Translations under genes and position numbers: made by a program | The notes under the pieces: generated by a model | What the model was told of the DNA's origin: nothing | The model's input: only the letters and a program-made list of their open reading frames with translations | Database searches by the model: none | Origin: Cephalopachus bancanus | Lineage: Eukaryota > Chordata > Mammalia > Primates > Tarsiidae | Direction: 5' to 3' | Assembly: GCA_027257055.1 (NCBI GenBank) | Contig: JAPVLO010000952.1 | Coordinates: 62,001 to 126,000 of the forward strand | Length of the DNA: 64,000 nucleotides | Shown here: in pieces, positions 1-12,784 of the stretch | How positions within the stretch are numbered: the first letter of the stretch is position 1 | How the letters are laid out: each line of letters opens with the position of its first letter

Positions 1-102
1 CGCTCAAGGGGTGTGTTTGCTGTTAGGATGAATGTTCCTGTCTTCATAAGGCTTACGGTTCCCATATCAGGTCGGGAAAAACTAAAGTTGACTTCATGTT
101 TA

Positions 103-421
103 TTTTATTTATTTTTTATTTGTTCTGTTTTTGTTTTGTTTTGTTTTTGAGTTGGAGCCTCACTCTGTCACCCAGGCTGGAGGACGGTGTCACGCTCCTG
201 GCCACTGCAGCCTCGACCTGCCAGGCTCAGGCAATCCTTCCGCCTCCGCCTTCCAAGTAGCTGGAACTACCGGCATGTGCCACCATGCCCAGCTAATTTA
301 TTGTAGAGATGAAGTCTCGTCAAGTTGCCCAGGCCGGTCTTGAACCTGTGGGCTCAGGTGATGCTCTCACCTCGGCCTCCCAAAGTGCTGGGATTATAGG
401 CATGAGCCGCCGTGTCCGGCC
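103..421 (-). mobile_element. Alu dimer (-)
   Basis: Antisense Alu from a poly-T stretch to a GTGTCCGGCC head. It is flanked by the 14-bp target-site duplication TGACTTCATGTTTA at 89-102 and 422-435. Confidence 0.92.
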
Positions 422-1050
422 TGACTTCATGTTTAAACACGATGTCACAGGAAAGCCAACTATTCTGGGTTGCTTGAATTTAGTTCAACAAGCATTAACA
501 TACCCACTAGGTCCTCCAAGCCCTTTAATGAACAACGTGGATTAGGAGTTGAACAGTCTGTTATCAAGAAGCTCACCGACAGGTAGAAAAGGCCATAGAG
601 GACAACCTTCCGTGGAAGATAATCAGTGCTCTCAGAGGACAAGGGAATAATTCCAATTGTTTTGGGGGAGCGGTCAGGAAAAACTAGGCAAAGGAAGTGA
701 AATCTGAAATAAATCTGTTGGTCCACTGATCCACAGTGTAGGTTCCAACATGCAGGCACACGCTGAGCCCTCTCAACGCCACAGCGTAGACATGTTTGGT
801 TCCCCCTACCTCTTTCCTTGGGGTCAAATCCCAGTACCTTCCCCTTCTTCTCCCACTTCCTAAAGAAAAGACCCACATTTCCAGTCTTATGTTCATCAGC
901 ATCTTCTTCTTCCTCTTCCTGAGACACTGTCCCCAGCCTCTTCCTCAAACTCCCAGACACAGCGTAGGCAGCAACACTTTCGTAAAGACTTTCTTGTTAC
1001 CACTTCATGCTTCTCCTTTACAAAGTACCCGATATACTCAAAATGACTCT

Positions 1051-1331
1051 TTTTTTTTTGAGTTGGAGTCTCACTCTGTGGCCCAGACTGGAGTGCAGCG
1101 GCCGTTCCCGGCCACCGCAGCCTCGACCTGCTGGGCTCCGGCGATCCTTCCGCCTCAGCCTTCCGAGTAGCCGGGATTACAGGCGCGCGCTGCCACACCC
1201 GGCTGATTTTTTGCTTTATTGTAGAGATGAGGTCTCGCTGCCCAGGCGGGTCTCGAACCCGCGGGCTCAGGCAATCCGCTCACCTCAGCCTCCCAAAGGC
1301 GCGGGATTACAGGCTGAGCCACCGAGCCCGG
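1051..1331 (-). mobile_element. Alu dimer (-), CAAGT-deletion subfamily
   Basis: Young-looking Alu close to the window consensus with the 5-bp CAAGT deletion (CTCGCTGCCC). Target duplication CTCAAAATGACTCTT at 1037-1050 and 1332-1346. It lies about 200 bp upstream of the SMIM9 exon. Confidence 0.95.
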
Positions 1332-1444
1332 CTCAAAATGACTCTTAAGATATCCGAGGCACAGGTTATTACCTCCTAAACATTTTCGAGGCAGCACATT
1401 GAAGTAGTTCAGAATATGGGCTCTGGGCAACCGTGAGAACATGA

Positions 1445-1672
<228 letters not shown>

Positions 1673-1950
1673 TGAGCTTCTGGGGGAAGGGAACTGTGGA
1701 AGGAGGGAAGTGCTTGGGCTCCTTACCAGCTGCACGTCTGTAGCTAAGGGCAAGTTTTAAGGGAGGCAATTCTGAGAGCAAAGCTGTGCAAGACCACGCC
1801 ACTCCCCTTCAGAACGTCTTCTGCGGCAACGCCTTCGGGTCCCCTCCCATTGTGGGAGCTTTTCTGTCCTCTCAATGAGTCCTGCTTTCTCAAAAAGAAG
1901 TCTTCTTTACTTTAATACTCATTGTATAAATGTGCAATGCTTTCTTTTTC

Positions 1951-2241
1951 TTTATTTTTTTTTTGAGTCGGAGTCTCACTCTGTCGCCCAGACTGGAGTG
2001 CAGTGGCCACTCCCGGCCACCGCAGCCTCAACCTGCTGGGCTCCGGCTGTCCTTCCGCCTCAGCCTTCCAATAGCCGGAACTACAGGCGCGCGCTATCAC
2101 GCCCGGCTAATTTCTGATTTATTGTAGAGAGGAGGTGTTGCCAAGTTGCCCGGGTGGATCTCGAACCCGCGGGCTCAGGCAATCCGCTCACCTCGGCCTC
2201 CCAAAGCGCTGGGATGACAGGCTGAGCCACGGAGCCCAGCC
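1951..2241 (-). mobile_element. Alu dimer (-)
   Basis: Antisense full dimer beginning in poly-T and ending GGAGCCCAGCC. It retains the CAAGT bases absent from the deletion subfamily. Confidence 0.94.
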
Positions 2242-2291
2242 TTTCTTTTCCTTTTCCTTTTTTTTTGAGTTGGAGCCTCACTCTGTTGCAC
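2242..2291 (-). mobile_element. Alu 3' fragment (-)
   Basis: Only the poly-A end and about 30 bp of the right arm (GAGTTGGAGCCTCACTCTGT) remain, directly abutting the preceding Alu. It looks like a severely 5'-truncated insertion. Confidence 0.75.
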
Positions 2292-2571
2292 TTAACATTT
2301 TTCTTCCCTTTGGCTAAGGAATTATACATGGAAAGGATGTGATTAGCTGTGCTCTAAATAGTCTGAAACTTTACCAAAATATTTAGCTACATGGATCACA
2401 TGAAGACAAAGAGATTCATGAGAACAAAAATATTTAAATGATTACACAATACGGTTCGTGGCAGAAACAATTTTGCTTGTTCAATCAGTATTGACCGAGA
2501 AATGACTATTTGCCTGTCTCTGTCCTGGTTGCTAGAGAGAGAAATAAGACAATTTAAAAAGTACAAATCGG

Positions 2572-2866
2572 GGCCAGATGTGGTGAGTCACACCTGTAAT
2601 CCCAGCACTTTGAGAGGCTGAGGTGAGAGGATTGCCCAAGCCCAGCTTGCAGTTTGAGGCCAGTCTAGGCAACATGGTGAGATCTTGTCTCTATAATAAA
2701 TCAAAAAATTAGCCAGGCATGGTGGTGTGCACCTGTAGTAACAGCTACTTGGAAGGCTGAAGCAGAAGGATCACCTGAGTCCAGCAGGTTGAGGCTGTGT
2801 TGACCGTGACGATGCCATTGCACTCCAGCTTGGGCAACAGAGTGAGACTCCAACTCAAAAACAAAA
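2572..2866 (+). mobile_element. Alu dimer (+), diverged
   Basis: Sense Alu with many CpG-decay changes, ending GAGACTCCAACTC followed by A-rich sequence. Confidence 0.92.
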
Positions 2867-4279
2867 TTATGAGTTGGTAGGTCAGTGCTATGCATTAAAA
2901 TAGATGAGGTCAAGAAACAGTTGGCTGGTTTGCAAGAAGAAATAAAAAGAGTAGAAATGTAGGACCCTGCAGGGTTAAAAATCAAACTGTTTCTAAATTA
3001 CCTGTGTGACGGGACTATTCAAACCTCACTATCTAGTAAAGTGGCTGAGGGCAAAGATTAGACTCAGGGTGTGGCAGTACCTATGGCTCATGATAACCTC
3101 AAAATGGTCACAGGGTTAAGAGCTGTGCCTAGGAAGCAACCGATTGGAGGCAAATCGATTAGGAGTCAGCTAAGTTTTTGAGAGAAGCTTATAGCAAAAG
3201 AAACCATCAGTCAGAAATAAATGAGTCGTTGGTTGTAAACAATATTTACCCCCCACCACTTGTTTCCGATGGAGCCATTGAGAATAAGGGACGAGAAGAG
3301 CCTGTCTGCTCAGCAGGATGGCTACTGAGCAGTGACTGCTGTGTGTCTCTCATTCTTCCTCTTCCCAGATGGGAATGTTCATGGTGGTTATCTTCTGCTG
3401 TTTCCTTCATTGCCATGGGGTGTGGCGATCGGGGCAGATAACTGGTGTTAGTTCATAGGTCACTTAACCAAGCAGAGTCACATCCAGACTCGAGAGAACC
3501 AGTCATTGCCCAGGTACTCTGGACTTGGAGCCGAATACAGGAATGAATGAAATTTTAGTCTTGGGGGAAAGGATGTTTGGCTTCCATAACTCCATCTCAA
3601 TGAGTTACTGGATGTGGACTGCCCTAGAAAGTACAAGGCAGCTCTCCGCAGCTGAGGCAAACTCGGAAAGAGCTAAGAGCTAGAGGTTGTCTCCTGACAA
3701 CACTCTCAGCAGCTAGGGAGATGAGGCCGTTCTCAAGGGGGAATCTGGGTGGCGTATTTCCATGTGTTCCATGTATTAAAATGTGAAACAGATAATGGGT
3801 GATCAGAAACATAGACTGTGGCAGAGATTGATTATATGTTCATCAATCCTGTTCTTTCTTCTCATGCACAGAATAAGGTTACATTCCTCAACCTTCCTTG
3901 CAGTTAGGCTGAGATCATGGGACTGAGATTTGGCTAAGAAAACATGGGCAAAAGTAGAGGATGACACTTCCAGGCCTAGTCATAAAATTTCCTACGCATG
4001 TGTCCACATACACATGGCTTGAAGTGAAGGACTCCAAAATGGTGGAGTCACGTGTTGGAAAAAGCTGAGATCCCCGAATCACCGCGTGAATGGGAGGTTA
4101 ACCTACATAGAATGACACATGAGTGAGGGATACGCTTTTATTGTGTTATGTTACTAAGGTCTCAGGATTGTTTGTTATAGCAGCTGAGTGTTACTTTCAG
4201 CAATACTTATTGGTTATTAGTCACATTTCACATATTTCCTTATATGCCCGTCAGTCTGGGGCTGGCTAAAGAAAGCATT
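2867..4279. other. Intergenic, no gene recognised
   Basis: Mostly unique-looking sequence without a supported exon. The 3810-4060 part has the texture of an old interspersed repeat, which I could not name. Confidence 0.4.
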
Positions 4280-4585
4280 TCAGGACAGGTACGGTGGCTC
4301 ACACCTATAATCCCACCACTTTGGGAAGCCGAGGTGAGAGGATTGCCTGAACCCACGGGTTCGAGACCAGCCTGGGCAGCTTGGTGAGACCATCTCTACA
4401 ATAGATTTAAAAAAAAAAAAAAAGCTGGACATGGTGGCGTGTCCTGTAGTTTCAGCTACTTGGAAGGCTGAAGTGGAAGAATTGCCTGAACCCAGCAGGT
4501 TGAGACTGGGGTGGCCATGAACGTGCCACTGCACTCCAGCCTGGGCAACAGAGTGAGACTCCAACTCAAGAAAAGAAGAAAAAGA
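4280..4585 (+). mobile_element. Alu dimer (+), diverged
   Basis: Sense Alu with an A15 linker, flanked by AAAGAAAGCATT at 4269-4280 and 4588-4599 (approximate). Confidence 0.92.
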
Positions 4586-4916
4586 AAAAGAAAGCATTAC
4601 ACATTTATACAATGAGTGTTAAACAGTCACCAAAATTTGGATGTAGAAAGAACATTACATGGAAACATATTCATGAAATATCGTTAAGAGGAAAAAGCAG
4701 ATTATTGTAGAAGATATATAGTTTAATCCAATTTCTTCTTAAAAACTCATTGTACAGGGGTAAAGCCACTAGAAATCTAACCAAAGTATTAGACATTGGT
4801 TTTCTCCTTGTGGTAGCCAATAGGTTAAGTGTTGTTGTTATTTATTTTCATGTTTATTCTTGTCTGTCTGAACTTTCCAATGTTTCTGCCACAAACCATA
4901 TCGTGTAATTAGTACA

Positions 4917-5210
4917 CTTTTTCTTTTCTTTTTGAGTTGGAGACTCACTCCATCACTCAGACTGGAGTGCAGTGGCCACTCCCGGGCACTGCAGCCTCGA
5001 CCTGCTGGGCTCCGGCGATCCTTCCTCCTCAGCCTTCCAAGTAGCTAGAACTACAGGCACGCACTACCACACCCGGCTAGTTTTTGGTTTATTGTAGAGA
5101 TGAGGTCTCGCCAAGTTCCCCGGGCGGGTCTAGAACCCGCAGTGTCGGGCAATCCACTCACCTCGGCCTCCCGAAGCGCGGGATTACAGGCTGAGCCACC
5201 GAGTCCGGCT
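4917..5210 (-). mobile_element. Alu dimer (-)
   Basis: Antisense Alu, moderately diverged, bounded by CACTTTTTCTTTTC-type duplications. The next Alu inserted right at its 5' end. Confidence 0.93.
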
Positions 5211-5813
<603 letters not shown>

Positions 5814-6429
5814 AGATATTTTCAAAACAGAAGAAGAAAAACAATCTGACCACACTTCTACCATTATCTCCAATCCCAACAGTACTGTAAACACATTCTT
5901 CTTCTTTTCTCAAGTCATCAAAGCATTTTGTCTGTATGAAATTATTTGCTTCATAATAAGAGAAAAAACTGTCGAAAATCCAATCTTGGGAAAGGTAACA
6001 CAATCGCTTAGTGACTCCATGTAGACCAGGAGAGTGTATAGGAATTTAAACTTACTTCAGCATTCACCATTTTATCTTCCTTTCCCAGGGTTCTTGTGGC
6101 TGAGCCAGTCCAGTGAAGATCCAGAAGATTCAATATGGCAAGCGTTTAGGCTTGCTAGATTCCAAGAGGTGGAGAGTGGCTATGTGCTTAAAATGAGAAA
6201 GCATCTATCGGTTAAAATTAAATTGTCTTTCATCTTAAATTATCTTTGCCTTCATTTTCTCCTTCAAAAGATGCAATTGGAAAATGTGAATAGCCTTATT
6301 ACTGTTTTGATTATAAAAGTAACACATATCTATTGCAAACATTTTTCAGAAGATACACAAGACAGAAAAAGCACCTATCATCTTAGCACCTAGAAATAAA
6401 CATTGTTAACATCTTGGTGCATCTACTTT

Positions 6430-6735
6430 AAAAAAAAATGTTTTTTTTGAGTCAGGGTCTCACCCTGTTGCCCAGACTGGGAATGCAGTGACATGACCAT
6501 GGCTCACTGTAGCCTTGAAATCCTGGACTCAGGCAATCCTTCTGCATCAGCCTCCCAAGTAGCTGGGACTCCAGGCACGCACCACCATGCCCGGCTTTTT
6601 TTTTTTTTTCTTTTATAGAGACAAGGTCTCACTATGAAACCCAGACTGGTCTCAAATTCCTGGCCTCAGACAATCCTCTCACCTCAGCCTCCCAAAGTGC
6701 TAGGATTACAGGCGTGAGCCATCACTACCAGCCTC
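6430..6735 (-). mobile_element. Alu dimer (-), older J-like
   Basis: Diverged antisense Alu with GAGTCAGGGTCTC and GTAGCTGGGACTCCAGG signatures. Confidence 0.9.
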
Positions 6736-7469
6736 AAAATTGTTTTCTATGTATATATTATCAGTTTTCTAAAGTCTGTTCTGTGAAACAGTAATTCTGT
6801 TTCAATAATTGTCACAAAACAATCGGGCACTGTGATCAGTTATATTTGGGAAATGCTGGATTAAACAAATTTAAACATTCTGGTTTTGCTGTAGGATTTC
6901 GGAAAACTTTTAACAGGTTAATATGAGTCTCCACAAGGGGATATAATATGCCGCATTCCCCAAACTAATTTCAACGCGGGATTTTTTTGTTAATGTAGTG
7001 GATATGACATGAGTCACTTAACCACTTCCCCATATGCAATTATTTAAGGTGTTTCTATTTATTCACTATTATAAATGTAATACAGGTAACTGCAAAAATT
7101 ATTCATTTGCTTTTCCCTTTTGCTGTTCTGAGTTTGAAATCACTCATTCATGGACTAGCTTGACACATATTTTTTTAAAGAATGAAGTCACTCATTCAAC
7201 AGACACTTTTGGGCACCTGCTGTGTGTCAGATGCAAAACAGACACCAATCCCAGCTCTCGAGGAGCCACCACGCTAATGGGAGGATTCAGATCCCTCAAA
7301 CGGCAACAAGGTGCAGGATGCGAGCAAGGAAACCAGAATAGGCAAGTGGCGGAGGAGGTCCTTGTGGGCTAAAGGATTTGGGCTCTTCCCAGGGGCCCTT
7401 GGGAAGTCAACAGAAGGTTTAGATCGGAGAAGGGATGTGATTTGTTATACATGTTTAAAAGGTCATCTC

Positions 7470-7754
7470 GCCGGGCTCGGTGGCTCAGCCTGTAATCCCG
7501 CGCCTTTGGGAGGCTGAGGTGAGTGGATTGCCTGAGCCCGCGGGTTCGAGACCAACCTGGGCAACTTGGCGAGACCTCATCAAAAAGATCAGCCTAAATC
7601 AAAAAGATCAGCCAGGCGTGGTAGCACACGCCTGTAGTTCCAGTTACTTGGAAGGCTGAGGCGGAAGGATCGCCGGAGCCCAGCAGGTCGAGGCTGCGGT
7701 GGCCGGGAGCAGCCACTGCACTCCAGTCTGGGCGACCGAGTGAGACTCCAACTC

Positions 7755-7783
<29 letters not shown>
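7470..7783 (+). mobile_element. Alu dimer (+), intermediate subfamily
   Basis: Sense Alu with the GCGCCTTTGGG base insertion but without the CAAGT deletion, ending in a tail of about 28 A. It contains a local duplication of CAAAAAGATCAGCC in the linker. Confidence 0.94.
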
Positions 7784-7785
<2 letters not shown>

Positions 7786-8006
7786 AGGAGTGTTGTTTAA
7801 ATCCTCTGTTTCCTTATTGGTTTTCTGTCCAGATAATCTGCCCATTGTTAAGAGTTGGATATTGAAGTCCCCAGTTATTGTTGTATTGCTGTCAACTTCT
7901 CCCTTTCATTCTGTTCATGTTTGCTTTCTATATTTAAGTGCTCCAATGTTGGATGTATGTGTGTTTACAGTTGTTATGTCTTCTTGATGGATTGACCCTT
8001 TTATCA

Positions 8007-8038
<32 letters not shown>

Positions 8039-8460
8039 CGTTGGAGTCTCACTCTGTCGCCCAGACTGGAGTGCAGCGGCCGCTCCCGGTCCCCGCAGCC
8101 TCGACCCGCTGGGCTCCGGCGATCCTTCCGCCTCAGCCTTCCGAGTAGCCGGAATTACAGGCATGCGCTACCACGCCCGGCTGATTTTTTGATTTATTGT
8201 AGAGATGAGGTCTCGCTGCCCAGGCGGGTCTCGAACCCGCGGGCTCAGGCAATCCACTCACCTCGGCCTCCCAAAGGCGCGGGATTACAGGCTGAGCCAC
8301 CGAGCCCGGCTCCTTTTACCATTATATAAACACCTTCTTTGTCTCTTGTGACACATTTCGACTGAAAGTCTATTTTGTCTGATACGCTAAGTATAGCCAC
8401 TCCTGTTCTTTGGGTTACCATCTGCATGGAATATGTGAATAGGTCTTAAGTGTCCTTATC
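7784..8460 (-). mobile_element. L1 fragment (-), split by an Alu
   Basis: Antisense L1 ORF2-like text (GTTAAGAGTTGGATATTGAAG... and CTTTGTCTCTTGTGACAC...) on both sides of the Alu at 8010-8311. No intact reading frame. Confidence 0.7.
8010..8311 (-). mobile_element. Alu dimer (-), CAAGT-deletion subfamily
   Basis: Near-consensus antisense Alu inserted in L1. Flanking CCTTTTATCATT and CCTTTTACCATT are the target duplication. Confidence 0.95.
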
Positions 8461-8928
8461 ACACACACACAAAAGGTAACTTGACTGTGGTGATCATTTC
8501 ACAATATACATGTATATCAGTCATCACATTATACACGTTAAATATATACAGTTTTATTTGTCAATTATACCCCAATAAAATAGAGGGGAAAAAACTCTTT
8601 AAAAATAAGAGTGGTCGGTTAGACCAGGAACCAGGTGTAGGACCTGACAGAGGCTTAAGGTGCTGTCAGCAGTTGGGAGCTACCGAGAGCACTGCTCAAA
8701 CCAAAAGATGATGGGCTGCGTTAGAGACCGACAGGAAGCAGGACAAGGGGAACAAGAGACACCCCTGCGAACACCAGTGGGTGCCAGCCTACAGTTGTAA
8801 ACTGAACCAACCAGTGTTACCCTTACAGCACCATATTGGCCACACACCCTTTGTTAGGAAGAGACTCTCATTCTCATCAGAGACTACCTGGAGTGACTAT
8901 TTATCTGTTCACACTAAACTTTTTTATT

Positions 8929-9223
8929 TTTACTTTTATTTTTTTTGAGTTGGAGTCTCACTCTGTCGCCCAGACTGGAGTGCAGTGGCCGCTCCCGGCC
9001 ACCGCAGCCTCGACCTGCTGGGCTCCGGCGATCCTTCCGCCTCAGCCTTCCGAGGAGCTGGAACTACAGGCGCGTGCTACCACGTCTGGCTAGTTTTTGA
9101 TTTATTGTAGAGACGAGGTCTCGCCAAGTTGCCCAGGTGGGTCTCGAACCTGCGGGCTCAGGCAATCCACTTGTTTCGGCCTCCCAAAGAGCTGGCATTA
9201 CAGGCTGAGCCACCGAGCCTAGG
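8929..9223 (-). mobile_element. Alu dimer (-)
   Basis: Antisense Alu retaining CAAGT. Its 5' end abuts the next Alu. Confidence 0.94.
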
Positions 9224-9237
9224 TCCTTGCTTGTTTT

Positions 9238-9533
9238 GTTTTGTTTTGTTTTGTTTTTTTGAGTTGGAGTCTCACTCTGTCGCCCAGACTGGAGTGCAGC
9301 GGCCGCTCCCGGCCACCGCAGCCTCGACCTGCTGGGCTCCGGCGATCCTTCCGCCTCAGCCTTCCGAGTAGCCAGATTTACAGGCATGCGCTACCATGCC
9401 CGGCTGATTTTTAGATTTATGGTAGAGATGAGGTCTCGCTGCCCAGGCGGGTCTCGAACCCGCCGGCTCAGGCAATCCACTCACCTCAGCCTCCCAAAGG
9501 CGCGGGATTACAGGCTGAGCCACCGAGCCCGGC
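9238..9533 (-). mobile_element. Alu dimer (-), CAAGT-deletion subfamily
   Basis: Antisense Alu with a (TTTTG)n tail, flanked by TCCTTGCTTGTTTT at about 9223 and 9534. Confidence 0.95.
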
Positions 9534-9589
9534 TCCTTGCTTGTTTTTAAGCCTTATAAAAACTACGCCACACGTATGTAGTCTGCTGT

Positions 9590-9965
9590 GATTTTCTTTT
9601 TTTCTTTTACTCCATTACATTTTGAGATTCATCTATGTTGGTGCTTATAGTTAGCCCATTTTCACTCATTTTGCATAATGGCCCATCATATGAAGAGAAC
9701 ACTACTCATTTATGCTGTCAAGTATAGAAGGACATTGTTCTTGATTTTTTCCATAGTGCACATGTACAAGCTTCTGTATGGAACATACCCTGTGAATGAA
9801 TGGTTGAGTCAAAGGGTAAGTGTTTCAGCTTATGATCCAACACCAGTTTCCCAAAGCCATTGCCCAAATGTGCATTCCTACCAGGAGTATACGAATGTTC
9901 TTATTAGCCCATATCCTTGATCACATGCAATATCATCAGTCTTTTAGTTTTTGTTCATCTTATGG
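9590..9965 (-). mobile_element. L1 fragment (-), old
   Basis: Sequence resembles antisense L1 ORF2 3' text (CATCTATGTTGG, GAATGAATGGTTGAGTCAAAGGG, CATTCCTACCAGGAGT). Heavily decayed. Confidence 0.55.
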
Positions 9966-10050
9966 ATGAGATATTTTGTCCTGTTTTTTCTTAATTTGAG
10001 CTTCTGTCGTAACTGATGAGGTCGAAGACTTTTTTCATGTGTTCATATTA

Positions 10051-10704
10051 GGTTGATGCATCAGTTCGTAATGTTTGTTTTTGGCATGGCAACACTGCAG
10101 TGTTGGGAGTTTGTTTATCATTTGTCATTTGGAGCAACAATGTTGTGTTTGTGAATATGCCCTGCATTTTGCAGAAATTTTTTTTTTTTGAGTCTGAGTC
10201 TCCCTCTGTCGCCCAGACTGGAGGGCAGTGGCCACTCCCGGCCACCGCAGCCTCAACCTGCTGGGCTCCGGCGATCCTTCCGCCTCAGCCTTCCGAGTAG
10301 CCGGAATTACAGGTGCATGCTACCATGTCCGGCTAATTTTTGTTTCATTGGAGAGATGAGGTCTCACCAAGTTGCCTGGGCGGGTCTTGAACCCGCGGGC
10401 TCAGGCAATCCCCTCACCTTGGCCTCCCAAAGTGCTAGGACTACAGGCTGAGCCACCGAGCCCGGCCGCATTTTGCAGATTTGAAGAAAGAAAGTTAGTG
10501 CTGTATATGGGCTAAAGAAGATGGAGTGTCAAGTGGAAAAAACTGAACGCTTCTGACGTATTCTTTGGCTGCAGAGGCAGCTCAAAACATTTGTGTTGTG
10601 GACGGGAAAGATGCTATTGGGGAAAGCATGGCAAGAAAATGGTTTTCATGTTTCAAAGAGGACCACTTAGACCATCAAGTTTCAATGAAGACCATTTAAA
10701 AAAA
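10051..10704 (+). mobile_element. Mariner-type DNA transposon relic, cut by two Alus
   Basis: It begins at a TA followed by TTAGGTTGATGCATCAGTTC, a mariner-like terminal inverted repeat. After the Alu at 10177-10467, one frame reads EAAQNICVVDGKDAIGES then MARKWFSCFKEDHLD. This matches the helix-turn-helix N-terminus of mariner transposases (the AAQNIC..YGEDAI..TARKWFSRFK pattern). A stop and frame shift precede it, and the rest is missing after the second Alu. Non-functional. Confidence 0.8.
10177..10467 (-). mobile_element. Alu dimer (-) inside mariner relic
   Basis: Target duplication GCATTTTGCAGA on both sides, so it postdates the mariner. Retains CAAGT. Confidence 0.95.
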
Positions 10705-10709
10705 TGGAA

Positions 10710-11005
10710 AGCCGGGCTTGGTGGCTCAGCCTGTCGTCCCGCGCTTTGGGAGGCCGAGGTGAGTGGATTGCCTGAGCCTGCGGGTTCGAAACCCGCCTGG
10801 GCAACTGGCGAAACCTCATCTCTACAATAAATCAAAAATGAGCGGGACGTGGTAGCGCGCACCTGTAATTCCGGCTACTCGGAAGGCTGAGGAGAAAGAT
10901 CGCCGGAGCCCAGCAGGTCGAGGCTGCGGTGGCCGGGAGCGGCCACTGCACTCCAATCTGGGCGATGGAGTGAGACGCCAACTCAAAAAAAGCAAAAAAC
11001 AAAAA
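10710..11005 (+). mobile_element. Alu dimer (+)
   Basis: Sense Alu with ATGGAAA flanks. It separates the mariner remnant from downstream L1 sequence. Confidence 0.93.
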
Positions 11006-11275
11006 AACCATGGAAAAGCACTATGAACTTATGCATCAAACCAATACATCTATGAAATTCCTGTTAATGAATTTTGCCCATTTTTCTAACTTGTGGTTTT
11101 GCTTACTTCTTATTGATCAATATATACAGACCTTTTGTAGGCTATATATGCGGAAAATACTTTCTTCCAGCTTGAGGAGTATATTTTCACTCTCTGTATT
11201 GATAGATTTTGATGAATGAAAGTACTTATTTTAATGTAGTCAAATTTAGCAATCGTTTTTCTCTATACTAGTACT

Positions 11276-11563
11276 TTTTTTTTTTTTGAGTTGGAGTCTC
11301 ACTCTGTCGCCCAGACTGGAGTGCAGTGGCCACTCCTGGCCACCGCAGCCTCCACCTGCTGGGCTCCAGCGATCCTTCCTCCTCAGCCTTCCAAGTAGCC
11401 GGAATTACAGGCACGCGCTACCACGCCCGGCTGATTTTTTTATTTATTGTACAGATGAGGTCTCGCCAAGTTGCCCGGGCGGGTCTCGAACCCGCGGGCT
11501 CAGGCAGTCCACTCACCTCGGCCTCCCAAAGCGCGGGATTACAGGCTGAGCCACCAAGCCCGG
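11276..11563 (-). mobile_element. Alu dimer (-)
   Basis: Antisense Alu with the 15-bp duplication TATACTAGTACTTTT at about 11264 and 11566. Retains CAAGT. Confidence 0.95.
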
Positions 11564-11742
11564 CCTATACTAGTACTTTTATTATCTAAGAAATCATTTT
11601 CTACTGCAAACTCAATAAGGAAGTCTCCTATATTGTTTTCCAAAAGTTTTATAGCTTGCCTTTTACATTTAACTTCTTAAGCTACTTGGAACTGAATTTT
11701 TTGTATGGTGTGAGGTAGAGTCTAATTTCAGTTTTTTTCATG

Positions 11743-12141
11743 TTGCAAAAAGTTATCATCTGCCACTCATGAACTTTGAACTGAAACTTTGTTCCTAAAG
11801 GCAGCTGTGGGAACAGAGCAAAGCAGATAGTTGCGGTAAATTCTGAGAAGCAATAAATGCCAAAGAGCAAAATCCAACTGTGAACAATGACCACCTTGAG
11901 CTGGAAATGGCCAACCATAAAAGGCAAGTGAATGCTGAAAAAAGACAAACTGTGTGACCATCCAGCCTCTGTGTCAGCTGACTGGCTCTCCCAGTACTTC
12001 TCCACCCTGGGTGTTGCCTCAGTAAAACCCTTAAGTAAATTTTGCTCAAGGAGTCATTCTCTTTTCAGTTCTTCCAACTGCTGCAGTTTAGATAAAGAGC
12101 TTATCTTCACCTCTATCTAGTCTCCGGTTCCATTTTGACAA
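11743..12141. mobile_element. Unidentified 399-bp insertion in L1, LTR- or transposon-like
   Basis: L1 text is continuous if this block is removed. The block is flanked by CATG at 11739-11742 and 12142-12145. It begins TTGCAAAAAG and ends TTTTGACAA, whose reverse complement (TTGTCAAAA) is similar. Near its right part, CCTGGGTGTTGCCTCAGTAAAAC looks like the polyadenylation region of an LTR. I do not recognise the family. Confidence 0.55.
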
Positions 12142-12494
12142 CATGAATATCCAATAGGCCCAGAAACACTTAGTGAAAGTCTGTCCTTTCCCTACTGATC
12201 TGCAATGCCACCTCTGTCATGCTATCAAGTATCTAAATATGCAGCAATCTGTTTCTAACCTCTCCCTTCTGTTCCATTGGTCTGTTTCTGTGCCTATACC
12301 ACACTCTCTTAATGACCATAGCTTTATTACAGGTCTTGCCATCTGGAAGGCAGGTTGCCCAGTTTGTTCTTCTAGAATACTTTGGCTATTCTTGCTCTTT
12401 ACAACTTCACACATATTTTTAAATTGTCAATTTTCACAAAATATACCTGTTGAAATCTTTATCAGGATTGCAATGAATCAGGACAACTGACACG

Positions 12495-12784
12495 TTTTTT
12501 TTTTTTTTTGAGTTTGGAGTCTCACTCTGTGGCCCAGACTTGAGTGCAGAGGCTGTTCCCGGCCACCGCAGCCTCGACCTGCTGGGCTCCGGCGATCTTC
12601 CGCCTCGCCTTCCCAGTAGCTGGAATTACAGGAGCGCGCTACCACACCCGGCTAATTTTTTGATTTTATTGTAAGATGAGGTCCCCGCCTGCCCAGGCGG
12701 GTCTCGAACCCGCGGGCTCGGGCAATCCACTCACCTCAGCTTCCCAAAGGCGCGGGATTACAGGCTGAGCCACCGAGCCTGGCT
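12495..12784 (-). mobile_element. Alu dimer (-), CAAGT-deletion subfamily
   Basis: Flanked by AACTGACAC on both sides. Several small indels. Confidence 0.94.

Noticed and set aside
460..960. 166-codon open frame on the minus strand
   Set aside because: No recognisable domain, no splice or promoter context, and overlapping frames on the other strand; length alone is not evidence here.
1007..1348. Open frames of 80-130 codons in most Alus (for example [20 protein letters not shown])
   Set aside because: These are translations of antisense or sense Alu sequence repeated across the window, not genes.
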